NCBI RefSeq assembly: GCF_021412625.1
Contig: NZ_JAKCFI010000015.1
Coordinates: 124,001-188,000, forward strand
Direction of reading: 5' to 3'
DNA length: 64,000 nt
Source: Myxococcus stipitatus
Lineage (GTDB): Bacteria > Myxococcota > Myxococcia > Myxococcales > Myxococcaceae
Under the pieces are notes generated by a model, which searched no databases, was not told the origin of the DNA, and saw only the letters and a program-made list of their open reading frames with translations. Shown here in pieces: positions 24,962-34,088 of the stretch. The position numbers were made by a program, and so were the translations under genes. Position 1 is the first letter of the stretch; each line of letters opens with the position of its first letter.

Positions 24962-26011
24962 CTACAGCCAGTACATCTCGAAGCACGCGCCCACCGGGCC
25001 CGCGCCTCCCTGCGGCGCCATGGGCGCGCTCACCCACGCGCCCTCCACGCCGCACTGCTGCCACGCCTGCGTGGAGGCGGACTGCACGCAGGTGCGCGCG
25101 GGCACCGTGCGCCCCAGCGTGGCGGACGAGCACCACGGCCACGACTGGGTGCAGTTGCCAGGCTTCGTCGTGCTGCCCGCGGTGAAGACACCGGACACGC
25201 ACTGACGCCACATGGCGTCCGACGAGCTCTGCACGCAGCCCAGGTTCGGCACCGTCGTGCCCGCCGTCTCCGACACGCAGCCCGTCGAGGCGCTGCCCCA
25301 GTCGAACCCACTGTCCGCGTAGCGGTGGTACACCACCGACACCAGCGACGAACCACCCACCGTGGTGCGGCCACACTGCGTCGCGTACGCGCCCACCCAG
25401 GGCGTATACGTGTAGAGTGCCGCCGTCGCCTTGTTCGTCGGCGTCACCGTGCACGGGTCCAACGTCGCCTTCGCCGTGCCCACCTTCCACCCGGACACCG
25501 TGGCGCGCCCCGCGTCCAGGTCCGTGAAGTAGCCGCGCAGCTTCTTCGCCGAACACTCCACCTGCTTGCCGAAGCCGGTGTATTGCGCGTCACACCCGCT
25601 GCTGTCCGGACAGCCACAGCCCGTGGCCTTCGCCAGGTTGGTGGAGGTGCCGCTCTGCACCAGGCTCGACTCCACCTGGATGCGCGCCAGCATGTACACC
25701 GGGCTGATGCCATACGCGGTGGAGCGCTCGACGATGAGCGTCGCCGCCGTCTTGTTGCTGAACGCCGGGTCCTTGTACGTCGCCAGGTACGAACCCTGCT
25801 GCACCAGGAACGCCTGCACCTGCGCCGCCGTCACCCACTGGTGCCCCAACAGGTGCGAGTCCTCCAACAGCCGGTGCATGTCGTACTTCGTCGTCGCCTC
25901 CTGGAGCACCTGCCCGGTCAGCTCGTCGATGACCACCTCTTCCGACTCCACCGGACCACAGCCAACCGCCAGCAGCGCGGGGAGCGCCAGCCACCACAGT
26001 CGCGTCTTCAT
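24962..26011 (-). CDS. Secreted lysozyme-like (glucosaminidase-type) lipoprotein
   Basis: 349 aa, ATG 26011, lipobox LLAVGC. Residues ~35-225 match a cell-wall-hydrolase-like family known mainly from Gram-positive surface proteins: WVTAAQVQAFLVQQGSYLAT, AYGISPVYMLARIQVESSLV (Glu in the position of the catalytic acid), ATGCGCPDSSGCDAQYTGFG and NKATAALYTYTPWVGA. The C-terminal ~110 residues hold two Cys/Trp repeats (TVPNLGCVQSSSDAMWRQCV and TVPARTCVQSASTQAWQQCG). Likely acts on peptidoglycan outside the cell, which would suit prey lysis or self remodelling; the catalytic role is inferred. It converges with tamB 30 nt away and is divergent from the gene at 26244. Confidence 0.75.
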   Translation of the reverse strand: MKTRLWWLALPALLAVGCGPVESEEVVIDELTGQVLQEATTKYDMHRLLEDSHLLGHQWVTAAQVQAFLVQQGSYLATYKDPAFSNKTAATLIVERSTAYGISPVYMLARIQVESSLVQSGTSTNLAKATGCGCPDSSGCDAQYTGFGKQVECSAKKLRGYFTDLDAGRATVSGWKVGTAKATLDPCTVTPTNKATAALYTYTPWVGAYATQCGRTTVGGSSLVSVVYHRYADSGFDWGSASTGCVSETAGTTVPNLGCVQSSSDAMWRQCVSGVFTAGSTTKPGNCTQSWPWCSSATLGRTVPARTCVQSASTQAWQQCGVEGAWVSAPMAPQGGAGPVGACFEMYWL

Positions 26012-26243
26012 CCGACTTCCTCGAGGGGGATTCGCCGCGTCCGAGGAGCGACTCGCGCCACCCAGCGGGCGCGGCTTGGGGGGGGAGCCCTCTCGTCTAG
26101 TCGGGGTGTATGCAATGACTCAAGCTTTTCCTGAATTCAAAGATTGACAGATATTTTGAGCCTATCTGGAGCTTGACCCTCTCCATCAGTGCAGGACCGC
26201 CCACACGCGGAGGACGTTCGGAAGGAGTAGCCTTCCACGTCTC

Positions 26244-27551
26244 ATGCGCTCTCTCCCGTCGTCGTGGCAGCGGTGCGTTGCGACTCTCGTCCTCGGGCTG
26301 TCGTTGGTCGCGGGCTGCTCGGGAGGTGGCGAGAAGCCTCCTCCGGGTGGCCCGGATGGCGGCGGTTCACCGGATGGTGGCGGAGGCCCTGGGCCGTCGG
26401 GCTGCCTGGGCGAGGAGTTTCTGACGTCGCTGGAGCGAGACCACCTGCTGGTGGGCGCGCAGATGGAGGACGGCACGGCGCGCAGCGCGCCCTTCGACGT
26501 GCACTACCTGTACATCGCCGGGGGCCTGTTCGATTCGAACGACGCCTGCGGCTCGTGCCGCAACAACTGCACCAGCAATGGCGCGAGCTGCGCGCTGGGG
26601 GGCTGCGCGTGGTGGGGGTGCTGGCAGGACACGACGGAGGCGCCGGGTGAGTACGTGCGTGGCTTCGCGTCGCGCGCCACGGAGCGCGGGCAGATTCCGT
26701 TCATCACCTACTACCAGCACCTGCTGGGCAGCGGCGTGGGCGAGGGCCAGCCGCAGCTGGGCGCGCTCGACGACCTGGCCGTCATGCGTCGCTACCTGGC
26801 GGACTGGCGCTTCACGCTGAAGCAGGTGGGCACCTCGCGGGCGCTGCTCCACATCGAGCCGGACCTCTGGGGCTATCTCCAGTTCTTCTCCAATGGAGAC
26901 CCGCGCTCGGTGGCCGCGCGGGTGGCCTCCGCCAACGGCACCGACTGCGCCGGGTTCGACGACAACGCGGCGGGGCTGGCCCGCTGCATGGTGGCGATGG
27001 CGCGCAAGTACGCGCCCAACGCGAAGGTGGGCCTGCACGCCAGCCCCTGGGCCACGAAGCAGGACGTGTACCTCAACACGCAGGCGTCCTTCGACGTCGT
27101 GGGCGAGGCGAACAAGGTCGCGGACTTCCTCCTGGCCCTGGGCGCGGCCGACACCGACTTCGTCGTGGTGGAGGCGTCGGACCGGGACGCCGGCTACTAC
27201 GACAGCATCGGCGAGGACACGTGGTGGGACGCGAACAACACCCGCCTGCCCCACTTCCGTCAGGCCTTCACCTGGGCGCGCGCCCTCTCCGAGCGCATGC
27301 GCAAGCCGAACTTCTGGTGGCAACTCCCCGTGGGCAACATGAGCCTGCCGAACAACGACCAGCACTGGCGCGACAACCGCGTGGACTACTTCTTCGCGCA
27401 TACGGCCGAGGTCGCCGCCGCGCACGCGGTGGGCTTCTCGTTCGGCGCGGGCGAGGGACAGCAGACGACGCCGGAGACGGACAACGGCAACCTCGTCAAC
27501 CGCGTCCGCCTCTATGACGAGACGGGCGGTCAGCCCGCCTGCGTCCACTAG
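26244..27551 (+). CDS. Secreted lipoprotein with glycoside-hydrolase-like barrel
   Basis: 435 aa. The lipobox is LSLVAGC, then a Gly/Pro/Asp linker (residues ~26-52). The folded part runs from ~55 to the end with alternating strands and helices typical of a TIM barrel: PFDVHYLYIAGGLF, IPFITYYQHLLGSG, ALLHIEPDLWGYLQF, AKVGLHASPWAT, DFVVVEASDRDAGYYDS, NFWWQLPVGNMSLPNNDQHW. The Glu in HIEPD and the VVVEASDRD segment are candidates for catalytic acids (inference). Six Cys near residues 94-125 (CGSCRNNCTS, CALGGCAWWGC) form a Cys-rich insert. The ribosome site lies in a small hairpin (26220-26236). No named family recognised. Confidence 0.7.
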   Translation: MRSLPSSWQRCVATLVLGLSLVAGCSGGGEKPPPGGPDGGGSPDGGGGPGPSGCLGEEFLTSLERDHLLVGAQMEDGTARSAPFDVHYLYIAGGLFDSNDACGSCRNNCTSNGASCALGGCAWWGCWQDTTEAPGEYVRGFASRATERGQIPFITYYQHLLGSGVGEGQPQLGALDDLAVMRRYLADWRFTLKQVGTSRALLHIEPDLWGYLQFFSNGDPRSVAARVASANGTDCAGFDDNAAGLARCMVAMARKYAPNAKVGLHASPWATKQDVYLNTQASFDVVGEANKVADFLLALGAADTDFVVVEASDRDAGYYDSIGEDTWWDANNTRLPHFRQAFTWARALSERMRKPNFWWQLPVGNMSLPNNDQHWRDNRVDYFFAHTAEVAAAHAVGFSFGAGEGQQTTPETDNGNLVNRVRLYDETGGQPACVH

Positions 27552-27568
27552 GGCCGCGCGCCCGTCGC

Positions 27569-29269
27569 TCAGAACAGGCGGGAGAAAGACGGCCGCGCCT
27601 CCGGGCGTGGCGTCCACCGCTGGCCATCCCTCGGCAGCCACAACAGGTGGAAGCGCGGCGCCCTCCCCTCGTAGCGCACGGCGTGCACGCCCCGGGACAA
27701 TGACACCTCGGCCCGCGTCACGGGGACACCGTCGATGGACAGCGCCCCCTGGGCGAGCGCCTCGGCGGGCTCGACGAAGTAGCGGGCCTCGCGCACGGCG
27801 AGGAAGCGCTCCTCGAGCACCCCGGACGCGGGGACGTCGTACCGCTGGCCCCACACGTGGAGGTCCCCGTCGAGCGGCTGGTAGTACGTGGCGAGGAAGC
27901 GCTTGAGCGAGGGTGGCAGGCCCGACGTGCGCAGGTCGTCCACGCGCAACACGCACCCGCTGGCGATGAGCGCCTGGGGCACCTCGTGGGACAGCACGTC
28001 GGTGATGGTGCCGCGCAGATAGGCGTCCGTGTAGAAGTAGAAGTGCGCATGCGGGCGGCTCACGTAGCCCCCCGAGTTGTCGTAGACCACGTCCTCCGGC
28101 TCCGTCAGCGTCGCGATGCGCGCGAACACCTCGCGCTGGCGGCCGTTGCCCCCTCCCTCCAGGAGCCGCTCCTGCGTCCAGGCCTGCGCGCCGAGGAGCG
28201 CCACCAGCGCCACGGCGCAGGCGACGCGGGCCCAAGGCGCGCGCGGCGCGGCGAGCAGCACCACCGCGCCCCTCGCCATGAAGGGCGCGAGCACGCCGAG
28301 GAAGGGCAGCAGGCTGTAGGGGAACGGCGCGCGCTGGAGCGCGAACGAACCGAACGTGGCGGGCACCGCGAGGAGCAGGAGCAGGTCCGCGTCACTCCAA
28401 CGGGCCGCGCCGGAGCGCCACCAGGCACGCAGCGACGCGGCGAACCCCAGCGCGCCCAGCGCGAGGAGCCACGACTGCTCGCCCACCACGGGCCCCAGGT
28501 ACTCCCACGAGGAGAAGCCCGGGTAGCCCTGCTGATGCGCGGCGGCCCAGGTGAAGCACCATTGCCACCACGCGCGCCAGGACGCCGTCGCGGTGAGGTA
28601 GGCCGCCACGCTCGCGAGCCCCGCGCCCACGCCCGCGAGGAAGGCCACCGGACGCTCCACGAGCGCGGGCGCCCGCCCCCTCCGCGAGACGAGGTCGACC
28701 GCCAGCGCGAGGCCCACCAGTCCGCCGAAGAACAAGACCTTCTGCGAGGCCCACACAGCGCCGACGAAGAGCAGCCCCGACACGAAGCCACGCGCCTTCG
28801 TCGGGGGTCGCGCCGACGACACCGCGAGCGCACCGAGGAACAACGCGGCGGCCAGCGCGTCGGGCCGAATCTCCGTGGCGAAGCGCGTGAAGGGCGTCAG
28901 GGCGAGCAGGAGCAACGGCGCCAGCCACGACGCGAGCCGTCCCTCGCGACGGTTGAGCCGCGCCACCGCCACGCACGCCCCGGCCAGGGGCACGAGCATC
29001 GCCACGCGCAGGACGAGCACCGTGTCCGGCGCGTCCCCGAACAGCCAGAACAGCGGCGCGAGCGCCTGGTAGGCGAAGGGGAAGTGGACCTCGAAGAAGT
29101 CCCGATACGGCACCTGCCCCCGGGACACGAGCCACGCGGCATGGGCGTACTGGAACTCGTCGATGCTGAAGGCCTTGTTCCACGCCAGCCGCGCGGCCTG
29201 GAACGCGAACCCGAGGAGGGCCGCTCCAAGCCCCCAGCCCAGGACGCGGCCTCTCCATCCATCCGTCAT
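27569..29269 (-). CDS. GT39/ArnT-like polytopic glycosyltransferase
   Basis: About 566 aa from ATG 29269 (MTDGWRGRVLGWGLGAALLG), with GAGGG placed correctly upstream; ATG 29281 is the alternative. About ten to eleven transmembrane helices fill residues ~10-400, followed by a soluble C-terminal part. The first periplasmic loop has DEFQYAHAAWLVSRGQVPYR, the Asp-Glu motif of the PMT/GT39 (GT-C) superfamily, and FFEVHFPFAYQALAPLFW follows. It should transfer a sugar from a polyprenyl-phosphate donor to lipid or protein in the periplasm. It converges on the barrel lipoprotein gene; the upstream region is AT-rich and may hold its promoter (about 29340-29420). Confidence 0.8.
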   Translation of the reverse strand: MTDGWRGRVLGWGLGAALLGFAFQAARLAWNKAFSIDEFQYAHAAWLVSRGQVPYRDFFEVHFPFAYQALAPLFWLFGDAPDTVLVLRVAMLVPLAGACVAVARLNRREGRLASWLAPLLLLALTPFTRFATEIRPDALAAALFLGALAVSSARPPTKARGFVSGLLFVGAVWASQKVLFFGGLVGLALAVDLVSRRGRAPALVERPVAFLAGVGAGLASVAAYLTATASWRAWWQWCFTWAAAHQQGYPGFSSWEYLGPVVGEQSWLLALGALGFAASLRAWWRSGAARWSDADLLLLLAVPATFGSFALQRAPFPYSLLPFLGVLAPFMARGAVVLLAAPRAPWARVACAVALVALLGAQAWTQERLLEGGGNGRQREVFARIATLTEPEDVVYDNSGGYVSRPHAHFYFYTDAYLRGTITDVLSHEVPQALIASGCVLRVDDLRTSGLPPSLKRFLATYYQPLDGDLHVWGQRYDVPASGVLEERFLAVREARYFVEPAEALAQGALSIDGVPVTRAEVSLSRGVHAVRYEGRAPRFHLLWLPRDGQRWTPRPEARPSFSRLF

Positions 29270-29426
29270 CCGCGCCCTCATACCCCGAACCCCACCACCC
29301 CCGCGCACGCGTCCACACCTGGGTGGGGTCTGAATCACCCCTGAATCTGAATTTTAATAAAAGGAAATTCTTTCGATGCTATTGCGCATTTCCGCGTTTT
29401 CGACTATCTCTACTTTCACCCTGTGA

Positions 29427-29498
29427 ACACCTGGGGAGCGGGCCGCCCCCTCATCTCGATGACTCCTCCAAGTCGGGGGCGGCCCGTTACACAGGTGT
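29427..29498. terminator. Nested long hairpin downstream of the VWA operon
   Basis: An 11-bp perfect stem (GGGCCGCCCCC 29440-29450 with GGGGGCGGCCC 29475-29485) is enclosed by a 7-bp outer stem (ACACCTG 29427-29433 with CAGGTGT 29492-29498), with six bases on each side between them. It lies 80 nt past the stop of the eight-gene operon. Transcript termination is the simplest role; no T tract is present. Confidence 0.6.
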
Positions 29499-29577
29499 CC
29501 TGCGGGCCTCCGCGGCGGGTCCCTGCCCCGCGATGAGCCGCCTCGAGGTCCCACGCTCCTGGCGCCGCGTTTCGACC

Positions 29578-32349
29578 TCAGCGGTCCATCCGCTTGCGGG
29601 AACGCGCGCGGGCCGCTTCGAGCGCGGAGTCCACGCTCTTCTCCGCGGGTGGCGCTTCCGCGCCGGGCGTCTCGGCGGGCGCCCCGGTGGGAGCGGCTCC
29701 CGTGACTCCTGGCGGCGGCGTTCCGGTGCTCGTGGGGCGGACCGTCTCGCGAGAGGGGGTCGGCGCCGTCATGACCCCGGCGGTGGAGAGGCCCCCTGCC
29801 ACCGCCGGCTTGCGCACCCGAGGCCCGGAGAGGAAGCGGCGCACGGCGACCTCCGCGAGGAGCACGGCCAGCGCCAGTCCCACCAGCCAGGGCGCCAGGG
29901 GCCGGGAGCCCTCGGACTCCGGTGCGTCCTCGAACAGGCCCGTCATCGACAGACGCTCGATGCCGCCGCCCACGCTCGCGAGCGCGCGCAGCAACACCTG
30001 CCCCTCCTTCGGTCCCCCGGGCTCGAACTCCGCCGCGTAGGGCAGCGTGACGGGAGGCGCCCTCAACGCGCGCGGCCCCACCCGCACCACGGGGTGCCAG
30101 GTCCCACTGCCCTCCAGCGGGACCTCCACCACCAGCCGGTCCTCGTCCTCCCAGCGCATCGGCTGCTCCGCGCGCGCGGGGCGCCCATCTCCTGGCAGCA
30201 ACACCAGCGAGGGCAAGGCCCCCGGCAGCGGCTCGCCCGGAGGCAGGTCCAGCGTCACGCGCAGCAGATGGCCCCGGCGCTCCGAGCGCACCACCGCGTC
30301 TCCCAGCGGCGAGGACTCGGCCGCGGCCCAACGCACCATCGCCTCCAGCGTCGCGCGCAGCGCGCCCCACTCCCGCAGCTCCCCGGTGAACGGCCCATCC
30401 ACCTCGGCGGTGAAGGCCACCGCGCGCCCGGCCCCGTGGGGCCACATCGCGAGCACCGGCGCCGCGTTCCCATCCAGCGTGCGCAGGGCCACGCTCGCGC
30501 GGGGCTTGAGGTACGTCAGGTTGTAGCCCCCCACCTGCGGCAGCCCCTCCGTCGGGAGTCGGCCGAGCAGCGGCAGGTCCGGCGCCGCCTCCAGCGACGC
30601 GGGCTCGTCCACGAACGTGGCGCGCGCCACCGCGAGCGCCTCCTGGCTGAAGATGCGCGGCAGGCTCAGCGCGTCCTCGGCGAAGTAGATGCGCCCTCCG
30701 CCCCGGCTCGCCACCTCGCGCAGCAGCGCCGCGTCCGCGTCCTTCTCGGACCCCAGCCCGATGACGGACACCGTCACGGACTGGCGCGACAGCTCCGCGA
30801 GCGTTCGCCGGTAGTCGTCCGGCTCCTCCGAATCCGCCGCGTCCGAGAAGAGGAGCACGTGGCGCGTGGCCTTCTCGCTGCGCAGGATCTGCTGCCGGCC
30901 CGTGCGCAGCGCCTCGCCCACGTAGATGCCGCCTCCGCCGCTGAACCCGCTCGCCACCTGCCCCAGCGGCAGCCCCGACTCCACGGGGCGCAGCGGGAAG
31001 ATTTCGTGCGACTCCGTGTCCACCATGTGGACGGAGACCTCGTCCTTCTCGTTGAGCAGCGTGAGCGCGGCGACCACGCCTTCCGCCGCCAGCTCCATCT
31101 TCGTGCGCCCGTCCGGCACCGTGGCGCCCATGGAGCAGGAGCAGTCCATCAACACACTGATGGCCACCGCCGCGCGGCGCTGCTCCTCGCGCATCTCCAG
31201 GGACACCGGCAGCACCGGCTCCAGGGGCGAGCGGCGATAGCCCCCGTCGCCGAAGCTCTCGCGCCCCCCCGTCATCACCAGCCCGCCCCCCGCCTGCGCC
31301 ACGTAGGACGCGAGCGCGTTGAGCCCCGCCTCCCCCAGCAGGTTCGCGTCCACGTTCTCCAGCACGACGGCGCCCACGCCATCCAGGTCATCCAACGAGA
31401 CGCGGAAGGGCGCGCGGACCTCGAGCAGCATCCCCGACTCACCGAGCGTCTTCGCGAGCGTGCCCTGGGGCTGGTGCGTCAGGAGCAACACGCGCCGGGG
31501 CCCCTCGACGCGCAGCACCGCGAGCCCCTGGTCGTTCTCCCGGACGCCGTCGTCCGGCGCCTCCACCGTGAGCCGGTAGCGCACCAGGCCCTGCTCCTCG
31601 ACGAGGTCGCGCAGCGGCAGCACGTTGGTGCCGGGCAGGAAGTCGAAGGGCCCGTTCACCAGGACGCGCCCGTTGCGCTCCAGCCGCACGGTGCCCGTCA
31701 CGGCCTTCGACGCGCGCACGGTGGCCGAGAACTGGAAGGGCTCGCGCACGCTCACCGCGGAGGGCACGTCCAGCGACAGCACGGCCACGTCGAGCGCGGG
31801 CTCCGGACGGGCGAGCTGCCGCCAGTCCACCGCGATGCCGCGCGCCGCCAGCCGCCGCGCCGCGCCGCGAGCATCCGTGCCCGTGGCCTTGCCATCGGAC
31901 AGGACGAGCACGCGCCCCACCCGCTCCTGGGGGATGAGCGCGTTGGCCGCGTCCAACGCCGAGGACAGGTCCGACGCCTCCACGTCGACGGGGCGCGAGA
32001 AGCCTCCGAAGCTCCCCGTGGCGGACAACGGCCGCTCCACCCGGGCCTCGCGTCCGAAGGCGACGACGCCCACCCGGTCTCCCGGGCGACGCTGGGACTC
32101 CACCAGCGAGATGAGCTCCTGCGCCACGCGGTCCAGGTCCAGCGGCATCGACGCGGAGCGGTCCACGACGACCACCACGTCACTGCCCGCGTCCGCCAGC
32201 CGCAGGGATGGGCCGGACAGCGCGCCCACGATGAGCACCAGCAACGCCGCGCGCAGCCACATGGGCGGCCCGGGCCGACGCCCGTACTTCCACAGGAAGA
32301 GGCCCAGCGGCAGCAGCAACACCCACGCCTGGGGGAGCGAGAAGGTCAT
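29578..32349 (-). CDS. Large membrane protein with two VWA domains and a glutamine-amidotransferase-like core
   Basis: 923 aa from ATG 32349 (MTFSLPQAWVLLLPLGLFLW). The start overlaps the previous stop by 4 nt. Two or three N-terminal transmembrane helices are followed by a first VWA domain with MIDAS DRSAS (VVVVDRSASMPLDLDRVAQE). Next is a class-I-GATase-like Rossmann segment (RRVLLLTHQPQGTLAKTLGE, VVLENVDANLLGEAGLNALA, YVAQAGGGLVMTGGRESFGD). A second VWA domain has MIDAS DCSCS (ISVLMDCSCSMGA), then a beta domain and a final membrane helix (LAPWLVGLALAVLLAEVAVR). The C-terminal tail is Pro/Thr/Ala-rich. Last gene of the MoxR/ABC operon; it probably binds metal-dependent protein partners at the membrane. 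Function unknown. Confidence 0.88.
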   Translation of the reverse strand: MTFSLPQAWVLLLPLGLFLWKYGRRPGPPMWLRAALLVLIVGALSGPSLRLADAGSDVVVVVDRSASMPLDLDRVAQELISLVESQRRPGDRVGVVAFGREARVERPLSATGSFGGFSRPVDVEASDLSSALDAANALIPQERVGRVLVLSDGKATGTDARGAARRLAARGIAVDWRQLARPEPALDVAVLSLDVPSAVSVREPFQFSATVRASKAVTGTVRLERNGRVLVNGPFDFLPGTNVLPLRDLVEEQGLVRYRLTVEAPDDGVRENDQGLAVLRVEGPRRVLLLTHQPQGTLAKTLGESGMLLEVRAPFRVSLDDLDGVGAVVLENVDANLLGEAGLNALASYVAQAGGGLVMTGGRESFGDGGYRRSPLEPVLPVSLEMREEQRRAAVAISVLMDCSCSMGATVPDGRTKMELAAEGVVAALTLLNEKDEVSVHMVDTESHEIFPLRPVESGLPLGQVASGFSGGGGIYVGEALRTGRQQILRSEKATRHVLLFSDAADSEEPDDYRRTLAELSRQSVTVSVIGLGSEKDADAALLREVASRGGGRIYFAEDALSLPRIFSQEALAVARATFVDEPASLEAAPDLPLLGRLPTEGLPQVGGYNLTYLKPRASVALRTLDGNAAPVLAMWPHGAGRAVAFTAEVDGPFTGELREWGALRATLEAMVRWAAAESSPLGDAVVRSERRGHLLRVTLDLPPGEPLPGALPSLVLLPGDGRPARAEQPMRWEDEDRLVVEVPLEGSGTWHPVVRVGPRALRAPPVTLPYAAEFEPGGPKEGQVLLRALASVGGGIERLSMTGLFEDAPESEGSRPLAPWLVGLALAVLLAEVAVRRFLSGPRVRKPAVAGGLSTAGVMTAPTPSRETVRPTSTGTPPPGVTGAAPTGAPAETPGAEAPPAEKSVDSALEAARARSRKRMDR

Positions 32350-34088
32350 CCCACCCTCCGCGTCACATAGAGGTCCGCCAGCACCGCGCACAGCAGCAGC
32401 ACCAGGGGCCACCACGCGCGCTCGGAGGCATTCCCTCCAGCGGCCTCCACCACCGCCTCGCGCGCGGGGACGTCCATGCTCCCACGCCCGCGCAGGTCCG
32501 ACTCTCGCGCGTCCAGCGGCAACACCACGGCCGTGTCCACCACGTCCCCCTCGCGCTCCAACACATAGCGACCCGGACCCGACGGAGGCGGCAGGCTCAC
32601 CGTCCCCGCGCCGAACACGGGCCTGCGGCCCCCGGGCTCCACCAGCGTGTAGCGCGCCCCGGCCTCCGTCACCACCTCCAGGGGCTCGCCCAGCAGCAGC
32701 TGTCGACGCGCGAAGCCCTCGTGCGAGCGGCGCGCCTCGCGCACCACGTTGGCCAGCAGCACCGGCCACGCGGAGACGCGCTGCACGTTCGAGCGGGACA
32801 GGTCCACGTTGAGGTGCACGCGACCGTCCTCCTCCTCGGCCACGAGCACCGCCTCGCCCGCCGTGACGAGGGGCCGCCCCGGCGGGTTCTCTCCCGCCGT
32901 CCACCGCACGCCCGCCAACTGCACGTCGTCGAGGAGCGGATGTCCCTTCTCGGAGAAGAAGGGTCCCACGAAGGTCCGAGGCTTGCCCGTCGCGCCCACC
33001 GTCACGCGGGCGTCCGTGCCCCGAGGCCCGAACGACAACACCTCCCGCTCCACGTCGTCCGTCGCCGCGCCACGCGCCACCTCCGGAGACGCCTGGAGGA
33101 AGCGCTCCAGCGCGTCACGCTCCGACGCCGCGAGCCCCCGCGCCAGACGCACCTCCAATGGACGCGTCGCGCCCGCCGGCAACGTCACCCGTCCATCCTC
33201 GGGCAGGGCGTCGTCGGGCAGGGACACCTCCACGTCCCCCGCCTCCTGGAAGGTGAGGCGCACCGTCGCCGTGCCCTCGTCCGGGAGGGCCACGTGCTCC
33301 ACGCGCTCGGTGCCCTGCTTCGCGCCGGTCCCCGGCAGGGCGCGAACCCGGAGGTCGACCGAGTCCGGCCCCTGGCCGAAGCGCGCCACCCAGAGCGTCA
33401 CCGTCGTCGCGCGGCCCTCGTCCCGGCGCCGCGCCGACACCAGCGCCACGTTGTCCCGGGCCGTCCCCAGCGCCGTCCACCGCAGCGAAGGCGGGAGCAC
33501 CAGCCCCTCGCGCGGCGCGGCGTCCGTGAGGAAGGCGATGGACCCGCCGCCGCCCGCCAGCTCCTGGGCCCAGAGCAGCGAGGGCATGGGGTCGTGGTCC
33601 GCGCCCCGCGCCTCGAAGGACTCCAGCGCGGCCAGCGCCGCGGACGGCTCGGCCTCCGGCCCCGCGAGGACGCGAGGCGACAGCCCCGTCGCGAGCACGG
33701 TGACCTGCGTGGCGCGCGCGTCCTCCACCCGCTTCGCCGCTTCGCGCCGCGCCCGCTCCAGCACCGTCACGCCCTCCGCGTCGCGAGCGGACATGGACAG
33801 GCCGCCGTCCACCACGAGCACCAGGTGGTGCCTGCGCGCCGGCTCCCCCATCCGCACGTCCGCCAGGAACAGCGCCGCCGCCACCACCGCCAGCACCTCC
33901 AACAGCAGCGACGCCTCCCGCGTGAAGCGCTCCCACCGGGGCCCCGCCTCCGCGCGCGGCCGTGGCGTGCGCCACAGGAAAAGCGCGCTCACCACCACGG
34001 GCTTCTGTCGTCGCCGCAGGAAGTAGGCCGCCACCAGCGGCACCAGCGCGCCCAGGGCCAGCAGGCCCCACGGGAAGCCGAAGCTCAC
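32346..34088 (-). CDS. BatA-like membrane protein with degenerate VWA domain
   Basis: 580 aa from GTG 34088 (MSFGFPWGLLALGALVPLVA), sharing GTGA with the DUF58 stop. The N-terminal hairpin of two membrane helices (residues ~5-24 and ~60-78) with RRRQKPVVVSALFLWRTPRP between them is the PF07584 BatA signature. The VWA domain follows (HHLVLVVDGGLSMSARDAEG); its MIDAS is DGGLS instead of DxSxS, so metal binding is probably altered. C-terminal half: GATase-like segment and a final helix (AWWPLVLLLCAVLADLYVTR). It sits between DUF58 and the large VWA gene, both coupled by 4-nt overlaps. Likely a structural subunit of a membrane VWA complex. Confidence 0.85.
   Translation of the reverse strand: MSFGFPWGLLALGALVPLVAAYFLRRRQKPVVVSALFLWRTPRPRAEAGPRWERFTREASLLLEVLAVVAAALFLADVRMGEPARRHHLVLVVDGGLSMSARDAEGVTVLERARREAAKRVEDARATQVTVLATGLSPRVLAGPEAEPSAALAALESFEARGADHDPMPSLLWAQELAGGGGSIAFLTDAAPREGLVLPPSLRWTALGTARDNVALVSARRRDEGRATTVTLWVARFGQGPDSVDLRVRALPGTGAKQGTERVEHVALPDEGTATVRLTFQEAGDVEVSLPDDALPEDGRVTLPAGATRPLEVRLARGLAASERDALERFLQASPEVARGAATDDVEREVLSFGPRGTDARVTVGATGKPRTFVGPFFSEKGHPLLDDVQLAGVRWTAGENPPGRPLVTAGEAVLVAEEEDGRVHLNVDLSRSNVQRVSAWPVLLANVVREARRSHEGFARRQLLLGEPLEVVTEAGARYTLVEPGGRRPVFGAGTVSLPPPSGPGRYVLEREGDVVDTAVVLPLDARESDLRGRGSMDVPAREAVVEAAGGNASERAWWPLVLLLCAVLADLYVTRRVG

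Noticed and set aside
26144..26172. A promoter with TTGACA in the divergent region before the barrel lipoprotein
   Set aside because: The -35-like TTGACA lacks a suitable -10 at 16-18 nt; the nearest TATCTG is only 13 nt away.
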